DNA of 64,000 bases from Allocatelliglobosispora scoriae. Lineage in GTDB: Bacteria; Actinomycetota; Actinomycetes; Mycobacteriales; Micromonosporaceae. Position 1 is the stretch's first letter. Each line of letters begins with the position of its first letter. The DNA lies in assembly GCF_014204945.1 (NCBI RefSeq), contig NZ_JACHMN010000002.1, positions 1,502,503-1,566,502 of the forward strand, read 5' to 3'. The notes below the pieces were generated by a model. The model was not told the origin of the DNA. It saw nothing but the letters and a program-made list of their open reading frames with translations, and did not search any database. Positions 42,554 through 51,108 of the stretch are shown here, piece by piece. Made by a program: the position numbers and the translations under genes.

Positions 42554-44176
42554 CTACGAGTCGCGGACGGCGTCCAGCGCCAGCAGCGCGACATGCAGCG
42601 ACAGGCACGCCTCGACCGAGTCGAGGTCCGCCTGCAGGATCCGCCCGAGCCGGGCCAGCCGCTCGTAGAAGGCCGGTCGGGACAGGTGCGCCTCGGCCGC
42701 CGCCGACGACTTGTTGCGCCCCTGCTCCAGGTAGACCCGCAGCGTCGGCAGCAGCGTGTCCCGCGGGTGCTGCGCGTCGTGGGCGAGCACCGGGCCGAGC
42801 TGCCGCTCGACGAAGGTCTGCAGCCGGGGCTCGTCGCGCAGCAGGTGCAGCAGCCCGGCGAGGCCCACGTGCGGCAGGCGGAAGACGGGCACCTGGCGGT
42901 GGTCGTGGCGGGCCGCGTCGGCGACCTGACGGGCCTCGACCAGCGAGCGGCGGGCCTCGCGCAGGTCGGCCACCCCGGTCCCGGCGGCGACGATGACGGG
43001 GGCGGACTCCGGGCGTACTCGTCGGAGTGCCGTCGCGAAGGCACCCAGCGCGCCCTCCTCGTCGGCGGGCCCGCGCAGGGCGATGAGCGCGCCCACGGCA
43101 TGGTCGTCGAGGAGGCTGGAGAGGCCGGAGAGCTTCGCGTCACGCAGGGCCTGCCCGACGCCCTCGGCGAGCCCGCGCAACTCCGCCTGCTCGGCCACGG
43201 CGGGCGCGTGGCCACCGTCGTGGCGCGGACGGACGACGACGCCGACCAGGTGCCTGCGCTCCAGCGTGACGCCGAGCGCCCGGGCCCGCAGCGCCACCTC
43301 GTCGACCGGGCGGGAGTGGTCCAACAGCGCCGTGAGCAGGGTCGCGTGGAGCTGGCGCTCCAGGCCCTCGGCGTCGCGCCGGATCAGTCGGCCCAGCGCC
43401 AGCGTCGAGGCGGCCCGCTCCAGCAGGATCCGCAGCCGGTTGGCGGGCTCGGCCCGCACGTGCAGCAGCAGCCGGCCCCAGTCCTGGCCCCGGGCGCCAA
43501 CCGTGGTGACGAGCCAGCCCGAGTCGGCGTCGAAACCGGTCCGGGTCGGCACCCGGATCCGGCGCGAGTGGCTCTCCCAGCCGTCCAGCAGCAGCGCGGC
43601 ACTGCCACCGGCCGGGTCGTAGGCGAGCACCTGGCGGGAGAGGTTCTCCAGCACCACCGGGCTGCCGGAGAGCTCCGCGACCTGCCGCAGCACCTCGGCC
43701 GGTTCGGCGCCCTCGACCGAGAGGTCGGTGAAGCGCTGGTGGATCTCCTCGGTCGCCCGCAACTCGGTGAGCTGGGCGTCCACGATCAGCGCGTGCACCG
43801 CCTCGGTGATCCGGACGAACGGTGTGTCCCGGCGCAGCTCGATCAGCGGCAGGCCGCGCTTCTCGGCGGCCGCCACCAGCACCTTCGGCAGGTTCTGGGT
43901 GTATCGGCGGCCCAGCTCCACGACGAAGCCCGAGACGCCGACGTCGGCGAGGTCGTTGATGAAGCCGCGCAGCCCCGCGTCGTCGGCGGGCAGGCCGATG
44001 CCGGTCGCGAGGACGAGCTCGCCGCCGCGCAGCAGCGAGGCGATGTCGGGCACCTCGGCCACGTGCACCCAGCGGACCGGGTTGTCCAGCGCGTCCTCAC
44101 CCGCGACGACCCTCGGCGCACCGAAACGGAACGGGTCGAGCGCGAGCACCTCACGGACGGTAGGGAACACGGACAT
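42554..44176 (-). CDS. PucR-family transcription regulator
   Basis: 540 residues. The N-terminal PucR domain starts VFPTVREVLALDPFRFGAPRVVAG (in part); a GGDEF-like middle (about 290-400) follows; the C-terminal PucR HTH contains LLPTLRVYLEQGRNKSSAAAEAHLSRPAFYERLARL (in part). Such regulators control purine, pyrimidine or GABA catabolism. It probably governs the aminotransferase-dehydrogenase pair. TACCGT and TACGGT lie directly upstream, so translation is probably leaderless from the ATG at 44176 or the GTG at 44179. Confidence 0.88.
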   Translation of the reverse strand: MSVFPTVREVLALDPFRFGAPRVVAGEDALDNPVRWVHVAEVPDIASLLRGGELVLATGIGLPADDAGLRGFINDLADVGVSGFVVELGRRYTQNLPKVLVAAAEKRGLPLIELRRDTPFVRITEAVHALIVDAQLTELRATEEIHQRFTDLSVEGAEPAEVLRQVAELSGSPVVLENLSRQVLAYDPAGGSAALLLDGWESHSRRIRVPTRTGFDADSGWLVTTVGARGQDWGRLLLHVRAEPANRLRILLERAASTLALGRLIRRDAEGLERQLHATLLTALLDHSRPVDEVALRARALGVTLERRHLVGVVVRPRHDGGHAPAVAEQAELRGLAEGVGQALRDAKLSGLSSLLDDHAVGALIALRGPADEEGALGAFATALRRVRPESAPVIVAAGTGVADLREARRSLVEARQVADAARHDHRQVPVFRLPHVGLAGLLHLLRDEPRLQTFVERQLGPVLAHDAQHPRDTLLPTLRVYLEQGRNKSSAAAEAHLSRPAFYERLARLGRILQADLDSVEACLSLHVALLALDAVRDS

Positions 44177-44191
44177 CACCGTAACGGTAAG

Positions 44192-44998
44192 TCATGCGAG
44201 GTCGCTGCGGCACAGCTCCCAGCAGGCGACGGCGGTCGCGGCGGCGACGTTGAGCGAGTCGACCCCGCGCCGCATCGGGATGCGCACGCGCACGTCACTC
44301 GCGCTCAGCGCGTGCTGGGACAGGCCCGGCCCCTCCGCACCCAGCAGCAGCGCCGGCCGCTCCCGCTGCGCGTCGCTCAGCACCTGCATCGGTACGCCGT
44401 CAGCAGCCGGACTCATCGCCAGCAGCGTGAACCCGGCCTCGCGGAGCTGCGCCAGCCCGCCCGGCCACTCGTCGAGGAAGGCATAGGGAATGGCGAAGAC
44501 CTCGCCCATGCTGACCCGGACGCTGCGCCGGTAGAGCGGATCCGCGCAGGTCGGCGAGAGCAGCACGGCGTCCATGCCGAGCCCGGCGACGCCCCGGAAG
44601 ATCGCGCCGATGTTGGTGTGGTTGTTGATGTCCTCCAGGATCACCACCCGCCGCGCCGCCCGGAGCACGTCCCCCACGTCCGGTAGCGGCTTGCGATGGA
44701 AGCTCGCGAGGACACCCCGGTGCACGTGGAACCCGGTGACCGCCTCCAGCACGTCCGGCTCGGCGCCGTAGACCGGTGCCCCGTCGAGGTCGGCGACCTG
44801 CCCGGCCCGCTTCGCCTCGACGAGGAAGCTGCGCGGTCGGTAACCGGCCTTGACCGCACGGCGCAGGACCAGCTCGCCCTCGGCGATGAAGAGCCCGTGC
44901 GGCGGCTCCCAGCGGGTGCGCAACTCCACGTCGGTCAGCGCCCGGTAGTCGGCGATCCGCTCGTCGCCCGGGTCCGTGATCAGCTCCACCGGGCACAT
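44192..44998 (-). CDS. TrmH/SpoU-family RNA 2'-O-methyltransferase
   Basis: 268 residues. N-terminal substrate-binding domain (TRWEPPHGLFIAEGELVLRRA) and a SPOUT knot: VILEDINNHTNIGAIFR, then ALLLGAEGPGLSQHAL and IPMRRGVDSLNVAAATAVACWE. It should methylate a ribose in tRNA or rRNA; the target is not evident. The ATG at 44998 matches the usual start of homologues (...ITDPGDERIADY); a GTG at 45058 would add 20 residues. Two copies of the palindromic element lie upstream. Confidence 0.88.
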   Translation of the reverse strand: MCPVELITDPGDERIADYRALTDVELRTRWEPPHGLFIAEGELVLRRAVKAGYRPRSFLVEAKRAGQVADLDGAPVYGAEPDVLEAVTGFHVHRGVLASFHRKPLPDVGDVLRAARRVVILEDINNHTNIGAIFRGVAGLGMDAVLLSPTCADPLYRRSVRVSMGEVFAIPYAFLDEWPGGLAQLREAGFTLLAMSPAADGVPMQVLSDAQRERPALLLGAEGPGLSQHALSASDVRVRIPMRRGVDSLNVAAATAVACWELCRSDLA

Positions 44999-45049
44999 TC
45001 TGCCCTGCCCGGCACGCTCGACCGCCCGCCCGGTGCCGCCCGGCCCCAC

Positions 45050-45083
45050 GATCGCCACAACTCTTCAAGAGTTGGTCCTAAAC
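45050..45083 (+). repeat. CAACTCTT palindrome element, intergenic copy 1
   Basis: GATCGCCA, then the core CAACTCTTCAAGAGTTG at 45058-45074, then GTCCTAAAC. It is a direct repeat of the copy at 45123-45156. Confidence 0.8.
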
Positions 45084-45122
45084 CGGCCGGCCGCGCCCAC
45101 CATCGCCCCACGATCGCCCCAC

Positions 45123-45156
45123 GATCGCCGCAACTCTTGAAGAGTTGGTCCTAAAC
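45123..45156 (+). repeat. CAACTCTT palindrome element, intergenic copy 2
   Basis: GATCGCCG, core CAACTCTTGAAGAGTTG (45131-45147), GTCCTAAAC. It lies 73 bases from copy 1 in the same orientation; the two differ only at the centre base of the core and one flank base. Confidence 0.8.
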
Positions 45157-45158
45157 AC

Positions 45159-45192
45159 GCCGTGGCCCCCCGCGGATGCGGGAGGCCACGGC
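45159..45192 (-). terminator. terminator of the SPFH/NfeD operon
   Basis: GCCGTGGCC and GGCCACGGC with inner CCCGC/GCGGG pairing, 18 bases after the SPFH stop. It adjoins the repeat copy 2. Confidence 0.75.
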
Positions 45193-45210
45193 GATCGCCA
45201 GCGGCGGATG

Positions 45211-46233
45211 CTACTTCTCCTTGGCCACCTTGGCAGCCTCGGCCTCGATCTTCTTGATCTCTTCCTCGGCCTGCTTCACGACCTCGAGCACGACGTCGTC
45301 CCGCTTCTCGGCGGGCTTGACCGGCTTGCGCGGAGCATCCGGGTTGGCGGTCGGCAGGTTGCCGAACGCGTTGCCGATGCCGTCGAGCGCCTTACCCAGC
45401 TCCGCCGGGATGATCCAGATCTTGCTGGCCTGGCCGTTGGCGATCTGCGGCAGCGCCTGCAGGTACTGGTAGGCCATGACCGTGCTGTCCATGTCGGCGG
45501 CGTGGATCGCGTCCACGACCGTCTGGATCGCCTTGGCCTGGCCCTCGGCGGTGAGGATGCGAGCCTGCCGGTCACCGTCGGCGCGCAGCACCTGGGACTG
45601 GCGCTCGCCCTCGGCGGTGAGGATCGCGGCCTGCTTGTGGCCCTCGGCCGTGAGGATCGCGGCACGGCGGTCACGCTCGGCACGCATCTGCTTCTCCATG
45701 GAGTCGCGGATGCTCGCCGGCGGCTCGATCGCCTTGATCTCGACCCGGGTGACCTTGACGCCCCAGCGTCCGGTGGTCTCGTCGAGCACCGCCGACAGGT
45801 GCGAGTTGACCTGCTCGCGGCTGGTGAGCGCGCGCTCGAGGTCCATCGAACCGATGATGTTACGCAGGGTCGTGACCGTCAGCTGCTCGATCGCCTGGAG
45901 GAAGTTGGCGATCTCGTAGGTCGCCTTCACCGCATCGATGACCTTGAAGTAGAGCACGGTGTCGATCGAGACGACCAGGTTGTCCGAGGTGATCACCGGC
46001 TGCGGCGGGAAGCTGACGACCTGCTCGCGCAGATCGACCTTGGTCCGCACCTTGTCGATGATCGGCACGAGGATGTTCAGACCGGGCTGCAGGGTCCGGT
46101 GGTATTTGCCCAGCCGCTCGGTGACATCGTTGCGCTGCTGCGGCACCTGCCGCACGGACTTCATCAGCGTGATCACGACGATAAGTGCCGCCGCCACGAT
46201 CAGCACCGTGAGGAACAACTGACCAGAACTCAC
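45211..46233 (-). CDS. SPFH/band 7 (stomatin-like, paraslipin) membrane protein
   Basis: 340 residues. One N-terminal transmembrane helix (about 5-25), then the SPFH domain (QQRNDVTERLGKYHRTLQPGLNILVP, in part), and a long coiled coil with repeated AAILTAEGxKQA/RQ units, typical of QmcA and stomatin-like proteins. These oligomerise on the membrane and scaffold proteases or lipid domains. The GTG start overlaps the NfeD gene stop by 4 bases; SPFH-NfeD pairing is standard. A Lys/Glu-rich tail ends the protein. Confidence 0.92.
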   Translation of the reverse strand: MSSGQLFLTVLIVAAALIVVITLMKSVRQVPQQRNDVTERLGKYHRTLQPGLNILVPIIDKVRTKVDLREQVVSFPPQPVITSDNLVVSIDTVLYFKVIDAVKATYEIANFLQAIEQLTVTTLRNIIGSMDLERALTSREQVNSHLSAVLDETTGRWGVKVTRVEIKAIEPPASIRDSMEKQMRAERDRRAAILTAEGHKQAAILTAEGERQSQVLRADGDRQARILTAEGQAKAIQTVVDAIHAADMDSTVMAYQYLQALPQIANGQASKIWIIPAELGKALDGIGNAFGNLPTANPDAPRKPVKPAEKRDDVVLEVVKQAEEEIKKIEAEAAKVAKEK

Positions 46234-46670
46234 TCTTGGTCCTTCCCGACCAGGGCGGTAGCGCCCCGGACCTCAATAACCCGGACCCGTTCGCCCGGTT
46301 CCAAAACGTCTCCGGCTGTGGCGGGGCGAGCACGCCACAGCTCACCACCGATGCGTACCTGGCCACTCTCGGTGTCGACCCGGTCCACGACGATCGCCGA
46401 AGCGCCCACGATGGCCTCGAGGCCGAACTCGACCTTGTGTGACTTGCGGAAGAAGAAGTCCTTCATCGGCTTGCGTGCGAGGCCCAGCGCCAGCGTCGAG
46501 ACCACACCGAACGTGATCAACTCGGCGATGATGCCTCCGCCTGCCACGCCGACAATCGCCGCCACGAAGGCTCCGGCAGCCAGCATGAGCAGCACGAACG
46601 TCCCGGTAAACAGCTCGCCAACGACGAGCGCAGCGGCGGCGACGAGCCACCAGACCCACGTGTACTCCAC
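46230..46670 (-). CDS. NfeD-like membrane protein
   Basis: 146 residues: four hydrophobic segments (about 3-65) and a C-terminal OB-fold domain (IVGASAIVVDRVDTESGQVRIGGELWRARP, in part), the short NfeD type without a ClpP-like protease. It is the usual partner of SPFH proteins in the membrane. Start GTG; no clear ribosome site. A much longer open frame upstream of it is the shadow of the serine hydrolase gene. Confidence 0.9.
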   Translation of the reverse strand: MEYTWVWWLVAAAALVVGELFTGTFVLLMLAAGAFVAAIVGVAGGGIIAELITFGVVSTLALGLARKPMKDFFFRKSHKVEFGLEAIVGASAIVVDRVDTESGQVRIGGELWRARPATAGDVLEPGERVRVIEVRGATALVGKDQE

Positions 46671-46820
46671 GGCATGATCGTGGCACGTCAGCGCAACTCC
46701 GTGTACCCCTCCTCCAAACGGATCGTCCCGCATGGCCCGTTTGGCGACACCGATAACGGATAGTCCGATCCCGCGTTGAGCGCTTAGGCTGCCGTCAGGT
46801 CGCCACCTCAGGAGGTCACA

Positions 46821-48143
46821 GTGCTGCTGCCGGAGACGGCCCGCCGGGTCGATCAGCTCGTCACCCAGGTGCAGGCGACCGGAAAGGCACCCATCGTCAC
46901 CGCGGCGGTCATCCGCGACGGCGAGCCGGCCCACCTCTCGGCGGCCGGGCACCCCGCCAACCAGGTCGGCGACCTCCAGTTCCGGATCGGCTCCATCACC
47001 AAGACGATGACCGCCGCCGTCGTGATGCAGCTCCGCGACGAGGGCCTGCTCTCCCTCGACGACCTGCTCTACCGCCACCTGCCGGGCACACCGGTCGGCA
47101 GCAGCGTCACCCTCCGCCAGCTCCTCGGCCACGCGGCCGGACTGCAGCGCGAGCCCGACGGCAAGTGGTGGGAGCGGATGGACGGCGGCGACATCGAAGC
47201 CCTGCTCTCCTCGCTCACGCCGGAGAAGCTCGCACTCGCGCCCCACCACGGCTACCACTACTCGAACCTCGCCTACGGCCTGCTCGGCGCGGTGCTCGCC
47301 AAATTGACCGGGCAGGAGTGGGCGGACCTGATCACCCAGCGCATCCTGACGCCGCTGGGCATGCACCACACGAGCTACCACCCGACCGACCCGTTCGCGG
47401 TGGGCTACGTCGTGCACCCGTGGCTCGACACCGTACGCGAGGAGCCCCGCGCCGACACGGGTGCGATGGCACCGGCCGGGCAGCTCTGGTCCACCCCGAA
47501 CGACCTGGTCAAGTGGGCGGCGTTCCTGGCGAACCCGGATCCGGCCGTGCTCGCTCCGGCCACCGTCGCCGAGATGTGCGCTCCGGTCGTCATGAACGAC
47601 CTGGACTCCTGGACCGGCGGTCACGGCCTCGGCCTGGAGCTCTACCGTCGCGGCGACCGGGTGCTCGTCGGGCACGGCGGGTCGATGCCCGGTTACCTCG
47701 CCAACCTCGCCACGCACCGGCGCAGCCGCACCGGTGTCGTGGTCTTCGCCAACGCGTACACCCTGCGGGGCACGTCGATCCAGGCTCTCTGCCTCGACGT
47801 ACTCGACGCGGTCTTGGATTGTGAGCCCGTGCCCCCGGCACCGTGGGTGCCGGCGCTCGATGCGCCCGCGGACGTCGCGGAACTGCTCGGCCGCTGGTGG
47901 TGGATGGGGCGCGAATATGAGGCGACCCTCGATCACGGCACCGCTGAGCTGGTCTTCGACTCGCTGACCCGGCCCCGGGAGGAGATGCGCTTCCGCGCCG
48001 AGGCGACCGACCGCTGGCGCGGCGTCTCCGGCGAGAACGACGGCGAGATCCTGCAGGTGCTCCGCGACGCCGCCGGGCGGGTGGAGCTGCTCGACATCGC
48101 GACGTTCCTCTTCAGCCGCGAGCCGCTGGGCCCCGAGGGCTGA
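46821..48143 (+). CDS. beta-lactamase-family serine hydrolase
   Basis: 440 residues, class C beta-lactamase/esterase fold. SxxK is SITK (about 58-61), the YxN motif YSN (about 150-152) and HGGSMPG near residue 290 complete the active site. No signal peptide is evident, so it is probably cytosolic and acts as an esterase, amidase or D-aminopeptidase. AGGAGG precedes the GTG by about 5 bases. The C-terminal ~90 residues form a lipocalin-like domain. It is divergent from the NfeD gene. Confidence 0.88.
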   Translation: MLLPETARRVDQLVTQVQATGKAPIVTAAVIRDGEPAHLSAAGHPANQVGDLQFRIGSITKTMTAAVVMQLRDEGLLSLDDLLYRHLPGTPVGSSVTLRQLLGHAAGLQREPDGKWWERMDGGDIEALLSSLTPEKLALAPHHGYHYSNLAYGLLGAVLAKLTGQEWADLITQRILTPLGMHHTSYHPTDPFAVGYVVHPWLDTVREEPRADTGAMAPAGQLWSTPNDLVKWAAFLANPDPAVLAPATVAEMCAPVVMNDLDSWTGGHGLGLELYRRGDRVLVGHGGSMPGYLANLATHRRSRTGVVVFANAYTLRGTSIQALCLDVLDAVLDCEPVPPAPWVPALDAPADVAELLGRWWWMGREYEATLDHGTAELVFDSLTRPREEMRFRAEATDRWRGVSGENDGEILQVLRDAAGRVELLDIATFLFSREPLGPEG

Positions 48144-48257
48144 GGCTGCAAGCTCGGCGGCTGTGGACATGATCGCGACTCGTGGGCGCTGCGCGTCGGC
48201 CGATGTCCGTTTCGCCGACTGTCAAAGCCCAGAGTTGCACATCTTGCGCTGCCGCCG

Positions 48258-49058
48258 CTACTCGGTCACGTGGTCGATGAGGCGCTCGACGGCGCCGATC
48301 AGCGGCGTCTCCAGGTCCCGGTAGCCGTCCACCCTCGACAGGACCCGGCGCCACATCTCGATGGGGTCGGTGACGCCGAGCGCGGCGCAGACCCCCTCCT
48401 TCCACGGCTGGCCCTTCGGCACCTGCGGCCAGGCGGCGATGCCCAGCGCGGCCGGGCGGACGGCCTGCCAGATGTCGACATAGGGGTGGCCGGTGATCAG
48501 CACGAAGTCGCTGGTGACCGACGCGGCGATGCGGCTCTCCTTGGACCCGGGGACGAGATGGTCCAGGAGGACACCGAGTCGGCGGCCCGGGCCGGGCTGG
48601 AATTCGCGGACCGCCTCGGCCAGGTGGTCGGCGCCGGAGAGCGGTTCGACCACGACGCCCTCGACGCGCAGGTCGTCGCCCCAGACGCGTTCGACGAGGG
48701 CGGCGTCGTGCACGCCCTCGACCCAGATGCGGGACTCCTTCGCCACCTTGGCCCGCTGCGGCGCGACGGCGATCGAGCCGCTCGCGGTGATGCGCCGCTG
48801 GGGCTCCTTCGTCACCGCCGGGCGGCGCAGGGTGACCGTGACGCCGTCGAGCAGGAACGCGGCGGGCTCCAGGGGGAACATGCGGCGCTTGCCGTGGCGG
48901 TCCTCCAGGATCACCGCGCCGTGCTCGAAGCCGAGGATCGCGCCGCAGAAGCCGGAGTCGGCGTCCTCCACGACCAGGTCCACCTCGGCGTCGACGACCG
49001 GGATCTCCCGGCGCGGGCGGCGGCCACCGGCGAGCACATCGGAGTCATAGCGATCCAC
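48258..49058 (-). CDS. DUF3097 protein
   Basis: 266 residues. Opens VDRYDSDVLAGGRR, then a conserved small beta domain (VVEDADSGFCGAILGFEHGAVILEDRHGK, in part) and a Toprim-like segment (RIWVEGVHDAALVERVWGDDL). It is found across actinobacteria; the Toprim-like region suggests contact with nucleic acid, but the function is unknown. The GTG at 49058 has TAGGCT 8 bases upstream, a leaderless start; an earlier ATG at 49100 is less likely. Confidence 0.85.
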   Translation of the reverse strand: MDRYDSDVLAGGRRPRREIPVVDAEVDLVVEDADSGFCGAILGFEHGAVILEDRHGKRRMFPLEPAAFLLDGVTVTLRRPAVTKEPQRRITASGSIAVAPQRAKVAKESRIWVEGVHDAALVERVWGDDLRVEGVVVEPLSGADHLAEAVREFQPGPGRRLGVLLDHLVPGSKESRIAASVTSDFVLITGHPYVDIWQAVRPAALGIAAWPQVPKGQPWKEGVCAALGVTDPIEMWRRVLSRVDGYRDLETPLIGAVERLIDHVTE

Positions 49059-49089
49059 GTCGGCAGAGCCTACCGGCCGGCACGTCCGA

Positions 49090-49378
49090 AAAGCGGACAC
49101 CCGGTAGCAGGGCGCGCCTCACGGTCAACGGTTTCAAGACGACACGGATCACTCCGCAGCAGGTGTTCCCGCCGCTGGGAGACGAGAACGCCTTCATCCG
49201 CTGCGACAAGACGACCCGGGCCGGTCGGGCGACCGAATACCACTGCGCGGGCTGGCTCGCCACCACGAACCTGATCACTTCGATCTATTCGTTCTCCGGT
49301 TCCCAGAAGTCCGCCGAGGCTTATCTGCTCCCGATGATCCACCAGGCGCGTTCCGCCCTGCTTCTCGCCGACTCATGA
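49090..49378 (+). pseudogene. 3' remnant of a secreted or membrane-protein gene
   Basis: An open frame of about 95 residues without a convincing start or ribosome site: ...TVNGFKTTRITPQQ... GDENAFIRCDKTTRAG, EYHCAGWLA, ending MIHQARSALLLADS. The two Cys spaced like a disulphide and the style of the sequence suggest the C-terminal part of an exported protein whose 5' part is lost. A GTG at 49163 could make a 71-residue protein. The rest of 49059-49520 holds only promoter sequences. Confidence 0.4.
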
Positions 49379-49520
49379 CCGGGGTGGTCCGGTTCGCCGT
49401 CTGACGACGATGTCGACACCGGACTCGCGGGGAAAGCAGACTGACCGGCTCGTCGTCACTCTCCGCAACGCCGCGTATGGATACACGCGATTCCGGTCCT
49501 CAGCAGGTACCCTGATCTCC

Positions 49521-50309
49521 ATGTCATCTGCGGCGCACGCGGTTTCCCTGACCGCGCGCCGCTCGGCCCGGTTCGTCGCCTGGGCACGGGCGTGGCGCGC
49601 TGGGCTCGTCCCCTTCGACGATGCCCTGGACACGATCACAACCGACGAGGAGCACCTCGCGGTCGAGGTGCCGGGCACGTGGACGGAGCTTCCCCTGCGG
49701 GAGGCGATGCCGCACCTGTCCCGGCTGCACCCGGACGAGATCCGGCTCGCCCTGCCGGCGCCCGGCGACCCCGGTGGCCTCGGTCCCGGTGAGCTCACCG
49801 GTGCCGCGCTGCTCGCGGGCGAAGCCGTGCTCGCGGGCACCATCGGTTTCGTGCCCAGCGTGCGGGAGCACACGTCGGGGTCCGGCATGACGTTCGCGAT
49901 CGTGTGCTGGACGGCGTACCCGCTGCCGCAGACCGTGGCCCACGGCCCGAAGCCGACCGTCCGCCAGGCCGACGCGGAGCTCTCGCAGGCTCTCGCCGCG
50001 ACCACCGAGGAGCTCGCGCGGCTCGACGTGGCCCGCTGGCGACCGGAGCTGGCCGGAGCCCTAACCGCGCTGCGGCGGCCGACCGAGGTCGTCGACCTGC
50101 CCGAGGGCTACGAGGCGGCGGCGCGGCGGCTCTACGCCCGGGCCACCATGCTCGACCAGGTCGTGGCGCTCGCCGGTGACTCGGCTCCCGGTGGAGCGAT
50201 CAACGCGTTCGAGGCGCAGCGCCGCGACGAGGCCCTGCGGCCGCTCGGCGCGGCCTGCCGGCTCGCCCTCGTCACGGCCTGCAACTCGCCGCTGACCTCG
50301 GTGTCTTAA
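49521..50309 (+). CDS. conserved actinobacterial hypothetical protein
   Basis: 262 residues. MSSAAHAVSLTARRSARFVAWARAWRAGLVPFDDALD is the opening (in part); later PLREAMPHLSRLHPDEIRLALPAPGDP and VSLTACNSP-like end. No domain or motif of known function. The ATG at 49521 has TACCCT 7 bases upstream, so it is a leaderless gene; the frame stays open 37 codons further upstream. It overlaps the convergent HAD phosphatase gene by 4 bases. Confidence 0.75.
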   Translation: MSSAAHAVSLTARRSARFVAWARAWRAGLVPFDDALDTITTDEEHLAVEVPGTWTELPLREAMPHLSRLHPDEIRLALPAPGDPGGLGPGELTGAALLAGEAVLAGTIGFVPSVREHTSGSGMTFAIVCWTAYPLPQTVAHGPKPTVRQADAELSQALAATTEELARLDVARWRPELAGALTALRRPTEVVDLPEGYEAAARRLYARATMLDQVVALAGDSAPGGAINAFEAQRRDEALRPLGAACRLALVTACNSPLTSVS

Positions 50310-51082
50310 ATCTCGTCGATCAGATCCGCGACGGAGTCGACGATGCGCGACGGCCGGAACGGGTGGTGGTCGACGTCCTCGCGCTTGCTGATCCCCGTCA
50401 GCACCAGCACGGTACGCAGACCGGCCTCCAGTCCGCACAGGACGTCGGTGTCCATCCGGTCACCGATCATCGCCGCCGTCTCCGAGTGTGCGCCGATCTG
50501 GTTCAACGCCGATCGCATCATCATCGGATTGGGCTTGCCGACGTAGTAGGGCTCCTTGCCGGTGGCCCGGGTGATCAGCGCCGCGACGGAACCGGCGGCG
50601 GGCAGCGCGCCCTCGTTGGACGGTCCGGTCGCGTCGGGGTTGGTGCAGATGAAGCGGGAGCCCGTGTTGATCAGGCGGATCATCGTGGTGATCGCCTCGA
50701 AGCTGTAGTTGCGGGTCTCGCCGAGCACGCAGTATTCCGGCTGGTAGTCGGTGAGGATGTAGCCCGCGTTGTGCAGCGCCGTGGTGAGCCCGGCCTCGCC
50801 GATGACATACGCCGTGCCGCCGGGCCGCTGGTCGGCGAGGAACTGCGCGGTGGCGAGCGCCGAGGTCCAGATCGCCGTCTCGGGCAGGTCGAAGCCGAGC
50901 CGGCTGAGCCGTGCGTGCAGGTCCCGGGGCGTGTAGATGGAGTTGTTCGTGAGCACCAGGAACGGCTTGCCGGAGGCGCGCAGGCGGCCGATGAACTCGA
51001 CCGCGCCGGGCACGGGTGAACCCTCGTGGACGAGCACGCCGTCCATATCGGTCAGCCAGCTCTCGATCGGCTTGTTGCTCAT
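50306..51082 (-). CDS. HAD-IIA sugar phosphatase (NagD-like)
   Basis: 258 residues. Motif I is LTDMDGVLVHEG (Asp about 11), motif II LTNNS, and motif III/IV GKPNPMMM and MIGDRMDTDVLCG. This subgroup dephosphorylates nucleotides or sugar phosphates such as UMP and GlcN-6-P. The ATG at 51082 was preferred; a frame upstream extends 15 codons. It lies 26 bases after hemH in the same direction and may be the last gene of that operon. Confidence 0.9.
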   Translation of the reverse strand: MSNKPIESWLTDMDGVLVHEGSPVPGAVEFIGRLRASGKPFLVLTNNSIYTPRDLHARLSRLGFDLPETAIWTSALATAQFLADQRPGGTAYVIGEAGLTTALHNAGYILTDYQPEYCVLGETRNYSFEAITTMIRLINTGSRFICTNPDATGPSNEGALPAAGSVAALITRATGKEPYYVGKPNPMMMRSALNQIGAHSETAAMIGDRMDTDVLCGLEAGLRTVLVLTGISKREDVDHHPFRPSRIVDSVADLIDEI

Positions 51083-51108
51083 GGTTGCCTGTCCCCTAGC
51101 GTCGCGGT

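Noticed and set aside
45058-45147. CRISPR-like pair of palindromic repeats
   Set aside because: Only two copies 73 bases apart, with other copies elsewhere in the window and no cas genes.
46671-48170. Long minus-strand frame upstream of the NfeD-like gene
   Set aside because: It is the shadow of the serine hydrolase gene; the NfeD family begins at the GTG at 46670.
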